DNA of 14,592 nt from Syntrophomonadaceae bacterium (GTDB lineage: Bacteria > Bacillota > Dethiobacteria > DTU022), in contig SKWE01000141.1 of NCBI GenBank assembly GCA_007129055.1, positions 1 to 14,592 on the forward strand, given 5' to 3'. Every line of letters starts with the position of its first letter. The stretch's first letter is position 1. Below the pieces are notes generated by a model. The model had not been told where the DNA came from, ran no database searches, and saw only the letters and a program-made list of their open reading frames with translations. This document shows, in pieces, positions 1 through 7,074 of the stretch. A program made the translations under genes and the position numbers.

Positions 1-89
1 CCGTGCCTGATCACCGCACCCCAGCCTCCCGGGCCGGGATTTCCCGAACATGCTCCATCGGTATAAACAATATAGTCTTCGGCTGGCAA
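1..89 (-). CDS. rnhA: Ribonuclease HI, N-terminal fragment (runs off left edge)
   Basis: Only the first 29 codons lie in the window, and the rest continues beyond base 1. Read on the minus strand from a TTG at 87-89, the peptide includes YIVYTDGACSGNPGPGGWGA, the very conserved opening strand of RNase HI. Asp11 in TDGACSGNPGPGGWG corresponds to the first metal-binding catalytic aspartate. RNase HI cleaves the RNA strand of RNA/DNA hybrids in the cytoplasm. The TTG start is chosen because the frame has a TAG three codons upstream, leaving no other start, and because an AAAGGAGG Shine-Dalgarno sits 8 bases before it. It lies about 90 bases downstream of the UPF0182 gene on the same strand. No clear promoter of its own was found, so co-transcription is possible. 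Family assignment is secure. Gene length and integrity cannot be judged. Confidence 0.9.
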   Translation of the reverse strand, partial: MPAEDYIVYTDGACSGNPGPGGWGAVIRH

Positions 90-97
90 GAGCTACC

Positions 98-105
98 CCT
101 CCTTT
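98..105 (-). promoter_or_regulatory. Ribosome binding site of rnhA
   Basis: AAAGGAGG on the minus strand matches the 16S anti-Shine-Dalgarno very well, with 8 bases to the TTG start at 87-89. This site decides the start in favour of TTG. A second weaker AAGGAG at about 113-118 precedes an out-of-frame ATG at 106-108. That reading frame gives no recognisable protein and is probably incidental. Confidence 0.75.
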
Positions 106-179
106 CATAAAACTCCTTGTTCAGGCAATATATACTCATACTACTTATTGATAATTAGATGCCTTGCCGGTAGGGACTA

Positions 180-2942
180 TTACCGGGCGAGTCTTTCCAG
201 GTCACTTAAAATTCTTTCAAGTTCCTGGATCTTCTCGCCGTAGCCTGCCCAATCACCCTGCTGCTGGGCCTGTAAGGCTTCCTCATAAGCTTGCTGCGCT
301 GCTATAATCAATTCAACCAGCACTAAATCATCAATCACCGGAAGTTCATCATCATCTGGTGGCAGAAGAATTTCGGTTAAGTCTTCCGGCAGTTCGTCAG
401 GCAGTTCATCCGGATCAAGATCGGGAGGCAAGGCATCCAGCGCCCCAAAGATCCGGATTAAGGCCATTTCCAGGGTGTTTTCCATAACCACTGTTTCATC
501 ATAAACCACGATAACCCTTGCCAACTCAGGTAAGCCGCCTCTATCCGCTTCCAGGAAAATAGGTTCTACATAAAGCAGCGAATCACTAATCGGCAGCACC
601 AGGAGGTTGCCGCGGATAACCCGTGAACCGGCCTGGCCCCAGAGGGTAAACTGCTCGGAAATTTCAGTGCTCTGGTCGATCCTGTTTTCAATCTGATTCG
701 GGCCCAGGATAACTCTTTCCCGCGGGAAATTAAATATTTCTACATCCCCGTAATTGGGTTGATCACAGCGGGCTACCATCCAGGCAATCATATTATTCCG
801 CTGGTCAGGGGTAAAGGGTAATATTAAAACATATTCAGGTTCATCGTAACCCGGTAGCTGTAGGATTGTATAGTAAGGTTCCATCAACTGTTCCTGGCCG
901 AATGATTGTTCAAAGGGAACAGCCCAAAGGTCTTCCCTGGTATAGAAAGCATTGGGATCTGTAATATGGTAAAGAGTTAGAATCTGAGCCTGCAGGTTAA
1001 ATAGATCTTCAGGATAACGCAGGTGCGCCATTAAACCCTCGGGCATTTCTTCAATTGGCGAAAACATCTGAGGGAATATCTCGGCATAGGTTTGAACCAG
1101 GGGATCATCGGGATCGTTAACATAGTAATTGACTGTTCCATTATAGGCATCAATTACGACCTTAACTGAATTGCGGATGTAATTTATATTGCCATAAGGA
1201 GCCGAATAAGGATAGCTGCTGGCAACGGTATAAGCATCCTGGATCCAGAATAATCGCCCATCACTAACTACTATGTAGGGGTCGCTGTCATAACGCAGGA
1301 AAGGCGCTATTTTACGAACTCTATCATGAATGTTGCGATCAAATAGAATCCGGCTATCGCCACTCAGTTCATTTGATATAAGAATCCTGTATTCACCGAA
1401 TTTCAGCGAGAAAAGGGCCCTGCGTAAGAAGTTTTGCAGGGGAATTCCGGCGTCACCATCATAAAATGTAAATTCATTTTCATCGCTTATAGTAGCATAA
1501 TGGAATTCGGGGGTGGCAGTATTGATAATGACATAATCATCTGTTAGTTCACCAAAATAGATGGAGGGGTTATCTACCTCTATGACACCTGTTGGGGGAA
1601 TATCACCCAGGAAATAACGGGGCAAACCTTCAGGCGTCACTTCATTTACCGGGCTCATAGTCACCCCATATCCATGTGTCCACTGCAGATGCATGTTAAC
1701 CCAGGTCTGGGCCTGGGCTGCCAGGCGGCTTTTATCAAGTTCCCTGGCAGACAACATTACCTGCCTGTATTCATCATTTATCCAGTAACGGTCTATATCA
1801 ACATCATTAAACCGGTAGTAGAGACGTATGGCCTGAAGTTCGTTAAAGGTTGTTAAAAGCGGCCTGTAGTCCCAGAGACGGACATTGTTGATGGTTCCGG
1901 GGTTATCCCGGAGGTCGTTCCAGTTTAAATCGGCGACCGGGTCATATTGACGTTCGCTAAACTGGTCCAGGCCGTAAGCCTGGCGGGTAAACTCAATATT
2001 ATGTTCAAGAAAATCACGTTCATAGGTGAATTCACTCGGCTCAACCACGAAACTCTGTATGGCAGCAGGATAAGCCCAACCACCGAGAAGCGACACACCG
2101 GTTAAAACCAGGATGCCATAAACAAAAAGGCGATACTGGCGTAAGAATATATTTGCCAGGAATACAAGGGCAATAATACCTGCCAGTACCATGAGAACCA
2201 TTAATACCGTATAGTTCGCGTTAATGTCTGTATATCCGGCGCCATAAACCACACCCCGCTCTGACAGCACGAGTTCCAGTTGGCTGAGGCGGTAATCCCA
2301 TGCCTTTAAACCAAAAACCATGGCCAGCAAAACTGCCAGGTGGCTAACCCCCTTTGATGGAGGCAGCATCCAACCCTGCTTCCCCTGGGAAGGCGCGTTC
2401 AGCAGCAGGTAAATAGCAGCAACCAGGATAAGAGAGATTACAATCGTCATCATTAAAAATCCGTAAATAAAGCGGTAAAATGGCAGTCCAAAAACATAAA
2501 AAGATACATCAGAGCCGAAAATTGGATCGCTTATATTAAATGGTACCTGGTTAAAATAACGCAGGACTTCCATCCAGTAAGCTCCGGCATAGCTTGAAAA
2601 TACATAGGCAAGCACTGCAGATGCAACAAGAAAGTAGATTGTCAAACGGCGCGGTGTAAGCAGCTGCATAAAGCCGGTGGCCATCAGCCTTTCACGTAAT
2701 GCCAGGTTGGGAAAGCTTAGTATGTAGCGCCTGGTCAAGAAAAGATTAACAAAAAACACGGCAAAAAGAAAGACAAAAGCTCCAATACGCATTCCCCAGC
2801 GTGTAAGGTACTGGGTCCAGAATACCTGTTCTACTTCCAGCTCTGTAAACCAGAGTAGATCAAGATAAAAATTGGTCCCGGCCAATAAAAATGAACCGAA
2901 AACAATTACAGCGACAATAATCAGAAAAAAACGGTTACGCAA
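180..2942 (-). CDS. UPF0182 family (COG1615) multipass membrane protein, function unknown
   Basis: The protein has 920 residues, within the usual 850-1000 of this family. The N-terminal third has seven hydrophobic segments, at roughly residues 5-22, 52-70, 100-118, 158-181, 200-215, 245-267 and 271-291. A large hydrophilic domain follows (about 300-835), presumably outside the membrane, opening with the family-typical stretch FVVEPSEFTYERDFLEHNI. Residues about 838-873 are very acidic and proline-rich with DELP repeats. They lead into a short C-terminal helical segment (AYEEALQAQQQGDWAGYGE) also common in the family. The start is TTG, with a G-rich GGGGGG stretch 6 bases upstream as ribosome binding site, and no in-frame ATG offers a better one. 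It has its own promoter candidate just past deoC. No biochemical role is established for the family, and none can be inferred safely from the neighbours. Confidence 0.9.
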   Translation of the reverse strand: MRNRFFLIIVAVIVFGSFLLAGTNFYLDLLWFTELEVEQVFWTQYLTRWGMRIGAFVFLFAVFFVNLFLTRRYILSFPNLALRERLMATGFMQLLTPRRLTIYFLVASAVLAYVFSSYAGAYWMEVLRYFNQVPFNISDPIFGSDVSFYVFGLPFYRFIYGFLMMTIVISLILVAAIYLLLNAPSQGKQGWMLPPSKGVSHLAVLLAMVFGLKAWDYRLSQLELVLSERGVVYGAGYTDINANYTVLMVLMVLAGIIALVFLANIFLRQYRLFVYGILVLTGVSLLGGWAYPAAIQSFVVEPSEFTYERDFLEHNIEFTRQAYGLDQFSERQYDPVADLNWNDLRDNPGTINNVRLWDYRPLLTTFNELQAIRLYYRFNDVDIDRYWINDEYRQVMLSARELDKSRLAAQAQTWVNMHLQWTHGYGVTMSPVNEVTPEGLPRYFLGDIPPTGVIEVDNPSIYFGELTDDYVIINTATPEFHYATISDENEFTFYDGDAGIPLQNFLRRALFSLKFGEYRILISNELSGDSRILFDRNIHDRVRKIAPFLRYDSDPYIVVSDGRLFWIQDAYTVASSYPYSAPYGNINYIRNSVKVVIDAYNGTVNYYVNDPDDPLVQTYAEIFPQMFSPIEEMPEGLMAHLRYPEDLFNLQAQILTLYHITDPNAFYTREDLWAVPFEQSFGQEQLMEPYYTILQLPGYDEPEYVLILPFTPDQRNNMIAWMVARCDQPNYGDVEIFNFPRERVILGPNQIENRIDQSTEISEQFTLWGQAGSRVIRGNLLVLPISDSLLYVEPIFLEADRGGLPELARVIVVYDETVVMENTLEMALIRIFGALDALPPDLDPDELPDELPEDLTEILLPPDDDELPVIDDLVLVELIIAAQQAYEEALQAQQQGDWAGYGEKIQELERILSDLERLAR

Positions 2943-2966
2943 AGTAATCCCCCCATCAAAATAAAT

Positions 2967-2983
2967 ACCGGCGCTAAACCGGT
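2967..2983 (-). terminator. Weak hairpin between deoC and the UPF0182 gene
   Basis: ACCGG and CCGGT form a 5-bp GC stem with a 7-base loop. On the minus strand a T-rich run (ATTTATTTT) follows. It could be a weak terminator for the deoC operon. It also lies inside the predicted 5' leader of the UPF0182 gene, downstream of that gene's promoter, so it would act on both transcripts. The stem is short and the U-tract interrupted, so confidence is low. Confidence 0.3.
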
Positions 2984-3002
2984 TTGAATAGTCCTGAATT
3001 TA

Positions 3003-3032
3003 ATTTTAGCCTAGCTTTGATATCTTTGTCAA
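3003..3032 (-). promoter_or_regulatory. Sigma-A-type promoter for the UPF0182 gene
   Basis: On the minus strand a perfect TTGACA (-35, 3027-3032) is followed after 18 bases by TAAAAT (-10, 3003-3008, 5 of 6 consensus). The -35 box starts only 5 bases after the deoC stop codon. Transcription would start near 2996, leaving a leader of about 54 bases. This suggests UPF0182 is expressed independently of the nucleoside operon. Confidence 0.6.
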
Positions 3033-3037
3033 AAAGA

Positions 3038-3685
3038 TTATCCCTGAATAATAGTAATACCAGAGCTGGTACCAATCCTGTTAGCTCCAACTTTTATCAG
3101 TTTTCGTGCTGTTTCAGCGCTGCGTACTCCGCCTGAAGCCTTTATACCCATTTCAGGGCCGACTGCTTCACGCATCAGCTCGATATCCGCCACAGTTGCC
3201 CCTCCAGGGCCAAAACCGGTCGAAGTCTTTACAAAAGCTGCGCCAGCCTTGCGGGAGATTAAGCATGCCTTTTTCTTCTCTTCATCGCTTAACAGGGCAG
3301 TTTCAATAATCACTTTAACAATCTTACCTTTTGCTGCCCTCACTACTCCCGCAATATCATCGTAAACATATTGTTCATTACCACTTTTCAACTGCCCCAC
3401 ATGAATGACCATATCTACTTCATCTGCACCGTTTTCTACCGCTTCAGCTGCTTCATAGGTTTTAACTGCCGTGGTAGTAACGCCAAGGGGAAATCCTACT
3501 ACCACACAAACTTTAACTGATGTCCCCTGCACTTCCCGCGCCGCTAATTTTACATAAGAAGAATTAATACAAACAGAAAAAAAACCGTTATCTACTGCCT
3601 CTTTGCAAAGCTTTTTAATGTCATTTTCTGTTGCTTCCGGCTTCAGCAATGTGTGGTCTATATAGTCAGCCATTTTTTCGCTCAT
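3038..3685 (-). CDS. deoC: Deoxyribose-phosphate aldolase
   Basis: DeoC is a cytoplasmic class I aldolase that splits 2-deoxy-D-ribose-5-phosphate into glyceraldehyde-3-phosphate and acetaldehyde, the last step of deoxynucleoside catabolism. The 215-residue length fits the short bacterial form (B. subtilis about 223). Visible landmarks are the N-terminal IDHTLLKPEAT, Asp91 in EVDMVIHVG, the Schiff-base lysine Lys153 in FVKTSTGFGPGGAT, and Lys182 in IKASGGVRSAE, which tunes the catalytic lysine. The start ATG overlaps the pdp stop by one base (TAATG), indicating translational coupling, and a GGAAAG-like site precedes it. An internal ATG at codon 5 is possible but less likely. It is the last gene of the salvage operon. 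The phosphopentomutase that would link it to Pdp is not in the window. Confidence 0.97.
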   Translation of the reverse strand: MSEKMADYIDHTLLKPEATENDIKKLCKEAVDNGFFSVCINSSYVKLAAREVQGTSVKVCVVVGFPLGVTTTAVKTYEAAEAVENGADEVDMVIHVGQLKSGNEQYVYDDIAGVVRAAKGKIVKVIIETALLSDEEKKKACLISRKAGAAFVKTSTGFGPGGATVADIELMREAVGPEMGIKASGGVRSAETARKLIKVGANRIGTSSGITIIQG

Positions 3686-5010
3686 TACTTTCCATCCCCT
3701 TCAATAAAATCAAGAATTAAAGTTGGCTCATCAACTTTACTGTTACCTATATTATAAGCCGCTTTAACCAGTTCTGCGGCATGCTGCACTAAATCAGGAC
3801 CGGTAGCTTTTTTGAAATATAAAACTGCAAGGGTAACCCCTGGTTCAACTTTATCGCCAATCTTTTTTTCTACGGTCAGACCAACTGCAGGATCAATTAA
3901 TGAATCCTTAGTGATCCGCCCAGCTCCAAGGGTCATAGCTGCTATGCCAATTTTTTCAGCCTGCAGCCCGGCCACATAACCGCTGCATTCAGACTTAACT
4001 TCTAATCTTTCCTCAGCCCGGGGTAGCAATGAAAGGTTTTCAACTACTTTATCATTACCGCGCTGGCTGCGGATTAACGTTTTAAACTTATGTAAGGCTG
4101 AACCATTTTCAATGCATTTTTTCAGAATCACTTTCCCCTCATCATATTCAGCAGCCTTCCCAGCTAGTTTAAGCATCCACCCCCCCAACACCAGGCAGAG
4201 ATCTTCAAGGTCAGGTGGCCCTTCCCCGCGCAGGGTCAATATTGCCTCTTCTACCTCCAAGGCGTTACCAACTGCCCGGCCCAAAGGCTGGTCCATTGCA
4301 GTAACAATTGCTACAGTCTCACGACCGGCACCATTACCAATGTCAACCATCATCCTGGCCAGTTTACGGGCCTGGCTTAAATCTTTCAAAAAAGCGCCAT
4401 CCCCACTTTTAACGTCGAGGACCAGAGCATCAGCCCCTGCGGCAATTTTTTTACTCATTATGCTTCCGGCAATCAAGGGCAAACTGTCAACTGTTGCCGT
4501 AACATCACGCAGGGCATAGAGCATTTTATCGGCCGGAACCAGGTTTCCGGTCTGACCGGCCACAGCTACTCCCACGTCCCTGACCGCTCTTATCAGTTCA
4601 GTTATGGTGAGGTCAACTGTAAATCCCGGTATGGATTCCAGCTTGTCCAGGGTTCCGCCCGTATGTCCCAGGCCGCGACCTGAAAGTTTGGCTACCGGAG
4701 CGCCGGCAGCAGCCACGAGCGGGGCAAGAACAAGGGTAGTTGTGTCACCAACACCACCGGTACTGTGCTTATCAACCTTAATTCCCGGTATCTCTGCCAA
4801 CGATATGGTATCACCTGAGTTAATCATAGCTTCAGTTAAGATTAAGGCTTCTTCTTCAGTCATACCCCTGAAATAAATTGCCATGGACAGGGCAGCCATC
4901 TGGTAATCAGGAATACTGCCATCCACATAACCCGATATAAAGTAGTCTAGTTCAGCCTTATCAAGCTCATAACCGTTACGCTTTTTTAAAATCAAATCAT
5001 ATGCGCGCAT
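3685..5010 (-). CDS. pdp: Pyrimidine-nucleoside phosphorylase
   Basis: This cytoplasmic enzyme phosphorolyses uridine, thymidine and deoxyuridine to free base and (deoxy)ribose-1-phosphate. The 441 residues match the thymidine/pyrimidine phosphorylase family (B. subtilis Pdp about 433). The order is an N-terminal helical domain (MRAYDLILKKRNGYEL), the phosphate-binding KHSTGGVGD at 81-89, the family signature SGRGLGHTGGTLDKLE at 110-125, the glycosyltransferase alpha/beta domain, and a C-terminal PYNP domain near VEPGVTLAVLYFKK. I chose the ATG at 5010, one base after the permease stop, because it gives the normal family N-terminus and has AAGGA 11 bases upstream. An in-frame ATG at 5031 would overlap the permease by 20 bases and lacks a ribosome binding site. 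Pdp (broad pyrimidine) and DeoA (thymidine-specific) cannot be fully separated by eye. A Gram-positive context favours Pdp. Confidence 0.93.
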   Translation of the reverse strand: MRAYDLILKKRNGYELDKAELDYFISGYVDGSIPDYQMAALSMAIYFRGMTEEEALILTEAMINSGDTISLAEIPGIKVDKHSTGGVGDTTTLVLAPLVAAAGAPVAKLSGRGLGHTGGTLDKLESIPGFTVDLTITELIRAVRDVGVAVAGQTGNLVPADKMLYALRDVTATVDSLPLIAGSIMSKKIAAGADALVLDVKSGDGAFLKDLSQARKLARMMVDIGNGAGRETVAIVTAMDQPLGRAVGNALEVEEAILTLRGEGPPDLEDLCLVLGGWMLKLAGKAAEYDEGKVILKKCIENGSALHKFKTLIRSQRGNDKVVENLSLLPRAEERLEVKSECSGYVAGLQAEKIGIAAMTLGAGRITKDSLIDPAVGLTVEKKIGDKVEPGVTLAVLYFKKATGPDLVQHAAELVKAAYNIGNSKVDEPTLILDFIEGDGK

Positions 5011-5011
5011 C

Positions 5012-5959
5012 TTAACGTTTTCCTTTATCATAAGGTTCGCCGATTGCTTTGGGAGCCTGTGAAGATTTTGATGATAGAACCAGGGCTATCAGGGTAACAA
5101 CATAGGGAAAAGTTTTCAGGTAAATTCCCGGGATCTGGGCCAGGGTTGGAATAACCTGCGACACGTTAGCAATGGTACTGGCAAATCCGAAGAAAAATGT
5201 AGCAGCCAGGATTCCCCAGGGTTTCCACTGCCCGAAAATAAGGGCTGCAAGAGCCAAAAATCCCAGCCCTGCTGCCGTTCCATTAAACTCCCCTGAAAGT
5301 GTAACAATAAAAATTGCACCGCCAAGACCGGCACAGGCCCCCGATATTATAACGGCCATGTAACGCATCAGGTAGACATTAACTCCGGCTGAATCAGCAG
5401 CATGCGGGTGTTCTCCACAGGCCCGTAATCGTAAACCAAATTTTGTTTTATAAAGGAGAAAAGTAGCTGCAGCAAGGATAAAAAGCACAAGCCAGGTTGT
5501 AGCATAACTCTGCGTAAAAAATAACCTGCCAAGAACAGGTATATCAGAAAGCAGGGGTATGGTTTGCCTGCTTAAACCCCGAATGATCTGCACATTGCCG
5601 CTTCCGGTCAAAAACCGCGCCAGGTAAACTGTAACTGCAGAAGCAATCATGTTTATTGCTATACCGCTAATAACCTGGTTTGCATTAAGTGTTACACAGG
5701 CAAAAGCATGAAGCAGGGCAAATATTGCCCCGAAAACAGCAGCTGAAAGCAGCCCGATCCAGACGGCTGTCCCGGGGTTTGCTGCCTCAGTCTGGGAAAT
5801 GGTAAAAGCCCCTACAAACATACCCATCAACATTAATCCCTCAAGACCGATGTTAATAACGCCGCTTCTTTCACTAAATAAACCACCCAGTGATGTTAAC
5901 AGCAGGGGAATGGTGAAAGCTATTGCATAAGGAAATAATTGATAGATCAGATCCACCAT
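5012..5959 (-). CDS. nupQ: Nucleoside ABC transporter permease (NupQ/YufQ-like)
   Basis: This 315-residue inner-membrane permease belongs to the branched-chain-amino-acid/sugar permease superfamily (BPD_transp_2). It is mostly hydrophobic with about eight to ten membrane segments. The start contains TSLGGLFSERSGVINIGLEG, characteristic of the second permease of BMP-type nucleoside importers. The cytoplasmic loop that contacts the ATPase is around residues 174-194 (FGLRLRACGEHPHAADSAGVN region). It would form a heterodimeric channel with the permease encoded just upstream. The ATG shares one base with the preceding stop (TAATG), with GGGGGTGA 7 bases before it. Exact substrate range (purine or pyrimidine nucleosides) is inferred from pdp and deoC downstream, not from the protein itself. 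The symbol follows B. subtilis nomenclature. Confidence 0.88.
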   Translation of the reverse strand: MVDLIYQLFPYAIAFTIPLLLTSLGGLFSERSGVINIGLEGLMLMGMFVGAFTISQTEAANPGTAVWIGLLSAAVFGAIFALLHAFACVTLNANQVISGIAINMIASAVTVYLARFLTGSGNVQIIRGLSRQTIPLLSDIPVLGRLFFTQSYATTWLVLFILAAATFLLYKTKFGLRLRACGEHPHAADSAGVNVYLMRYMAVIISGACAGLGGAIFIVTLSGEFNGTAAGLGFLALAALIFGQWKPWGILAATFFFGFASTIANVSQVIPTLAQIPGIYLKTFPYVVTLIALVLSSKSSQAPKAIGEPYDKGKR

Positions 5960-7074
5960 TATTGTTCACCCCCGCTTCCGGCTTTCAGGCTATCTTTTTT
6001 GCCCCTGTTTAGTAATGCAGCAAAATTAATTTTTTTAATTTTATCCCAATTACGTTCAATCAGAACAGAAGTGGCCGCGAAGTAAATTATGGTCGCAATT
6101 ATGGTATCGGCAACTTCTGGCGGAATGGCTGTCATGGCATTCATAAATCCCTTTCCTGTGTGCAGCAGGCCAAAAAATACTGCCGCGGCAAATACACCCC
6201 AGGGAGAATTAGCTCCCAGCAGGGCAACAGCAATTCCATCGAAACCCTGTGACGGCAGAACGCCTATCTGCATATTCGAAGCAAAACCGACATAGAAAGT
6301 AGCCCCACCCAGACCGGCAAGCGCCCCTGCAATCGCCATGGAAAGCACAATATTCCTGTTTACATTAATCCCTGCTGCCTCTGCAGCATCCCTGTTATAG
6401 CCGACAGCCTTTAATTCATAACCAAGAGTGGTTCGTTCCAGGATTAGCGAACTGATAACCACAAATATAATAGCCAGAAATATACCCAGGTTAATGTATG
6501 ATCCGTTGAACAGCTCTGTTAGCCAGGGAACTTTAAGCGACGCTGCTTCAGGTATACGCTGCGATTCAGTTTCCAGAAAAGGCCCTTTGAAATACTGGGG
6601 GACTATGTAGTAAATTACCCAGTAGGCTATCCAGTTCATCATAATTGTTGAAACAACTTCGTGAACATTGAACCGGGCTTTAAGCAGGCCGGGTAGCGAT
6701 GCCCACAGCGCGCCCCCAATCAGGGAACCGAAAACGATCATTGTTAGCAGTATGGGTTTGGGCAGATCAAATGTAAGTCCGATTGCCGTGGCGCATAATC
6801 CACCGATCAGCATCTGCCCTGCCCCGCCAATATTAAATAAACCGGTTTTAAAAGCAAATGCAACCGAAAGTCCGGCAAAAATCAGGGGGGTTGCCGTTGC
6901 CAGGGTATTGCCAATCCTTTCAATGTTCATCAGGCCGCCTCTGAATAGATAGAAAAAACCTTCAAATGGATTGTTACCGGTAACCGCCATCAACACCGCT
7001 CCAGCTAAAAGACCGAGCAATATGGCAAAGAAGGACATGTAAAAATCTTTTTTCACTCTAACCTTTGTTTTCAA
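5959..7074 (-). CDS. nupP: Nucleoside ABC transporter permease (NupP/YufP-like)
   Basis: This 371-residue permease of the BPD_transp_2 family is the larger partner of the pair. It has a first membrane segment at about 13-31, then the conserved ATPLIFAGLSVAFAFKTGLF and NIGGAGQMLIGG stretches (about 61-92). The coupling loop is near 217-237 (LGYELKAVGYNRDAAEAAG). The charged C-terminal tail (about 340-371) is cytoplasmic. The start appears to be TTG, overlapping the ATPase stop codon by four bases (TTGA), with GAGGGG 9 bases upstream. An in-frame GTG seven codons in is an alternative. It is closely coupled with the ATPase and second permease, as in the nupNOPQ and bmpA-nupABC operons. Substrate assignment comes from operon context and family resemblance. 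Confidence 0.88.
   Translation of the reverse strand: MKTKVRVKKDFYMSFFAILLGLLAGAVLMAVTGNNPFEGFFYLFRGGLMNIERIGNTLATATPLIFAGLSVAFAFKTGLFNIGGAGQMLIGGLCATAIGLTFDLPKPILLTMIVFGSLIGGALWASLPGLLKARFNVHEVVSTIMMNWIAYWVIYYIVPQYFKGPFLETESQRIPEAASLKVPWLTELFNGSYINLGIFLAIIFVVISSLILERTTLGYELKAVGYNRDAAEAAGINVNRNIVLSMAIAGALAGLGGATFYVGFASNMQIGVLPSQGFDGIAVALLGANSPWGVFAAAVFFGLLHTGKGFMNAMTAIPPEVADTIIATIIYFAATSVLIERNWDKIKKINFAALLNRGKKDSLKAGSGGEQ

Noticed and set aside
166..187. Inverted repeat CCGGTA/TACCGG overlapping the UPF0182 stop codon
   Set aside because: Only a 6-bp stem with an 8-base loop and no T-run on the minus strand, so not supported as a terminator.
388..411. Tandem 12-base repeat in the UPF0182 gene
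   Set aside because: It encodes the DELP repeats of the acidic tail. Low-complexity coding sequence explains it.
4112..4876. Plus-strand open frames across pdp and other long opposite-strand frames
   Set aside because: They are shadows of clearly recognisable minus-strand genes, with no ribosome binding sites or family resemblance.
5011..5031. Longer start for pdp at ATG 5031
   Set aside because: It overlaps the permease by 20 bases, lacks a ribosome binding site and adds residues absent from the usual family N-terminus.
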